Source: Streptococcus oralis (lineage in GTDB: Bacteria; Bacillota; Bacilli; Lactobacillales; Streptococcaceae). From it: a DNA stretch of 7,089 nt. The DNA lies in contig CAJPKC010000058.1 of assembly GCA_905370255.1 (NCBI GenBank), forward strand, positions 1-7,089, read 5' to 3'. The number at the start of each line of letters is the position of its first letter. The stretch's first letter is position 1. The position numbers were made by a program, and so were the translations under genes. Of this stretch, positions 5,542 to 7,089 are shown in pieces. The notes under the pieces are model-generated. The model had not been told where the DNA came from. It did not search any database and was given only the letters and a program-made list of their open reading frames with translations.

Positions 5542-7089
5542 TTAAGCCTTGCCATATTGTGCAACAACTGCTTCAACTGCTGCTTTTTCACGTTTAATCA
5601 ATTCAACGCGCGCTGCGATATCCTTGATACCCATGCTGATATTACGGCTAAGGGCAAGATCAGAAAGTTGTGGTTCAAAGAAGGCCTTATACTCTGCCAA
5701 ACGTTGTTCGGTTTTAAAGATGTGTGATGGGAAGATGACAAAGCTATCAAAGCTCATATCTCCACCAAGGGCTGCCTTGATCCAATCCCAGTTTTCACGA
5801 GCCCAAACCCAAACAGTTTCTTGGGTAGCTTGGTGTCCAAGGAATTGGAGGTACCATGCTGAAAGGTCTTGTGGTTTCACGACAAATTTGTCCTTCCAAG
5901 TTGCAAGAAGAGTTTGGATGTTTTCTGGATCTGTACTGTATCCAAGCGCAGCTGCTAATTGACGTTTGAAGACTGCATCTGTTGCATGAGTGTATAGGTC
6001 TAGGTAAGTTGCAACCAAGTCCTTAGTCTCATTGTGTTTAATCTCATTGATGAGGACTTGAGCACGAATGGCTGCTGGAAGTCCTGCAAGATTTTCTTTA
6101 TGGGCTGCAAAGATTTGACTTGCTACCTGACTAGCTTCTTCATCATTTGAACGAATCATCATAGAAATGGTTAATTGACGAACCAACTCATCTTCATCAG
6201 ATTCACCCTCTTTTGCTTCAAAACCAAGTCGTTCATAGTTGTGACGAGCCAATTTAGCAATGAGGTTATTAAAGTCTTTCTCAACTTCTGTTCCTTCATC
6301 AATAAAGCGCTCAAGGGCACTAATAACTTGAGAAACTGCAGCAACAACCAGGTAAGACTCTTCCTTGGCAAGTTTATCAAGTACTGGCAACAAGTCTGCA
6401 TATGATACATGTCCTGCTTCAGCAAGCAAACGACGTTCTTGGACGATTTGAAGCTTACTTGTGTTATCAAGTTCAACTAATTCTGAAAGGATAGCATCCA
6501 GTAATTCACCTTGATAGTCAGTAATGTAGTGGGCAGTATTTTCAGTGTTGAGACGAAGAGCTGTTTTGTTTTCAGCAAGAAGAGCTGCATAACCTGGAAT
6601 TTCGATGCTTTCAGTTTCGAGTGTATCCGGCAAACCTTTCCAGTTACTGTTAAGGGGTACTACCCAAAGACGGTTCTTGTCTTCGTGCTCACCGATGAAG
6701 AATTGTTTTTGTGAAATCTTCAAAACATCATTTTCAACTGTAGCAGTCAAAACTGGATAACCAGGTTGCTCCAACCAAGAATCCATAAAGGCTGCTACAT
6801 CACGGCCTGATGCTTGACCAAGGGCATTCCAAAGGTCACGACCAATAGTGTTTCCGTATTGGTGTTTTTCAAAGTAAGCATGCAAACCTTTAGCAAAATC
6901 AGCATCTCCTAGCCAACGACGAAGCATGTGCATGAGACGGCTTCCTTTAGCATAAACGATTGCAGAGTCAAAGAGTGTATTGATTTCATCAGGGTGTTTG
7001 ACTTCGACGTGAACAGACTGAACACCATCAGTTGCATCACGTTTCAAAGCAGATGGAACGCCACTTGTTTGGAAATCTTCAAAGATATT
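5542..7089 (-). CDS. pepN: Aminopeptidase N (PepN), M1 family, C-terminal part; N-terminus beyond window
   Basis: The open frame runs off the right edge, leaving 515 residues beginning NIFEDFQTSG. Streptococcal PepN is about 850 residues, so roughly the first 330, including GAMEN and the HExxH zinc site, are outside. The visible part starts just after the zinc site and includes Tyr in IVYAKGSRLMHML (codon 6952-6954), the conserved M1 tyrosine that stabilises the transition state. It continues with the end of the catalytic domain and a large helical ERAP1-C-like domain. PepN is a cytosolic broad-specificity aminopeptidase used in peptide nutrition. TTG at 7047 is an internal Leu codon, not a start. 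The gene lies directly upstream of ciaR in the same direction but is separated from it by a strong terminator, so it is probably a separate transcription unit. Confidence 0.96.
   Translation of the reverse strand, partial: NIFEDFQTSGVPSALKRDATDGVQSVHVEVKHPDEINTLFDSAIVYAKGSRLMHMLRRWLGDADFAKGLHAYFEKHQYGNTIGRDLWNALGQASGRDVAAFMDSWLEQPGYPVLTATVENDVLKISQKQFFIGEHEDKNRLWVVPLNSNWKGLPDTLETESIEIPGYAALLAENKTALRLNTENTAHYITDYQGELLDAILSELVELDNTSKLQIVQERRLLAEAGHVSYADLLPVLDKLAKEESYLVVAAVSQVISALERFIDEGTEVEKDFNNLIAKLARHNYERLGFEAKEGESDEDELVRQLTISMMIRSNDEEASQVASQIFAAHKENLAGLPAAIRAQVLINEIKHNETKDLVATYLDLYTHATDAVFKRQLAAALGYSTDPENIQTLLATWKDKFVVKPQDLSAWYLQFLGHQATQETVWVWARENWDWIKAALGGDMSFDSFVIFPSHIFKTEQRLAEYKAFFEPQLSDLALSRNISMGIKDIAARVELIKREKAAVEAVVAQYGKA

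Noticed and set aside
5549..5962. 137-codon plus-strand open frame antisense to pepN
   Set aside because: It is fully inside the conserved pepN gene, lacks a ribosome binding site, and its translation is low-complexity Ser/Arg/Ala, typical of an opposite-strand shadow.

Overview
The window is low-GC Firmicute DNA. It most likely comes from a mitis-group Streptococcus (S. mitis/oralis/sanguinis type; species not resolved), because CiaR, CiaH and PepN read as close relatives of the pneumococcal proteins. It is mostly conserved chromosomal DNA. I see no insertion sequence, phage, CRISPR array, tRNA or rRNA. I did not find a previously undescribed system; the points of interest are regulatory.

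Layout, left to right. (1) 1-896, minus: a U32-family protein (YrrN/TrhP-like paralog), complete at its N-terminus and cut about ten codons short of its usual end by the window edge. It has an extended -10 promoter so close to the ATG that the mRNA may be leaderless. (2) 1007-2756, minus: a two-gene ABC transporter operon, FtsX/MacB-type permease first and ATPase second. It resembles HrtBA/DevCA exporters and ends at a hairpin terminator at 966-1002. (3) 2757-3125: a 369-bp divergent intergenic region. It holds a strong minus-strand promoter that would give the ABC operon a leader of about 220 nt containing a possible 18-codon ORF, and a plus-strand promoter preceded by an exact WalR/VicR-type direct repeat. 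(4) 3126-3401, plus: a small two-helix membrane protein (DUF3270-like). (5) 3401-3429: a bidirectional terminator shared with the convergent ciaH. (6) 3428-5426, minus: ciaH and ciaR, overlapping by 8 bp. (7) 5442-5517: the ciaR promoter and a CiaR-type direct repeat, physically merged with the pepN terminator. (8) 5542-7089, minus: the C-terminal 515 residues of aminopeptidase N (PepN); its metal-binding half lies beyond the right edge.

How the genes work together. CiaR and CiaH form a two-component system governing competence, cell-envelope stress and beta-lactam tolerance in streptococci, and CiaR probably controls its own promoter here. The small membrane protein may belong to the WalR/VicR cell-wall regulon, which would put two envelope-stress regulators side by side. 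The ABC pair, the U32 protein and PepN have no evident functional link to CiaRH and are probably independent neighbours.
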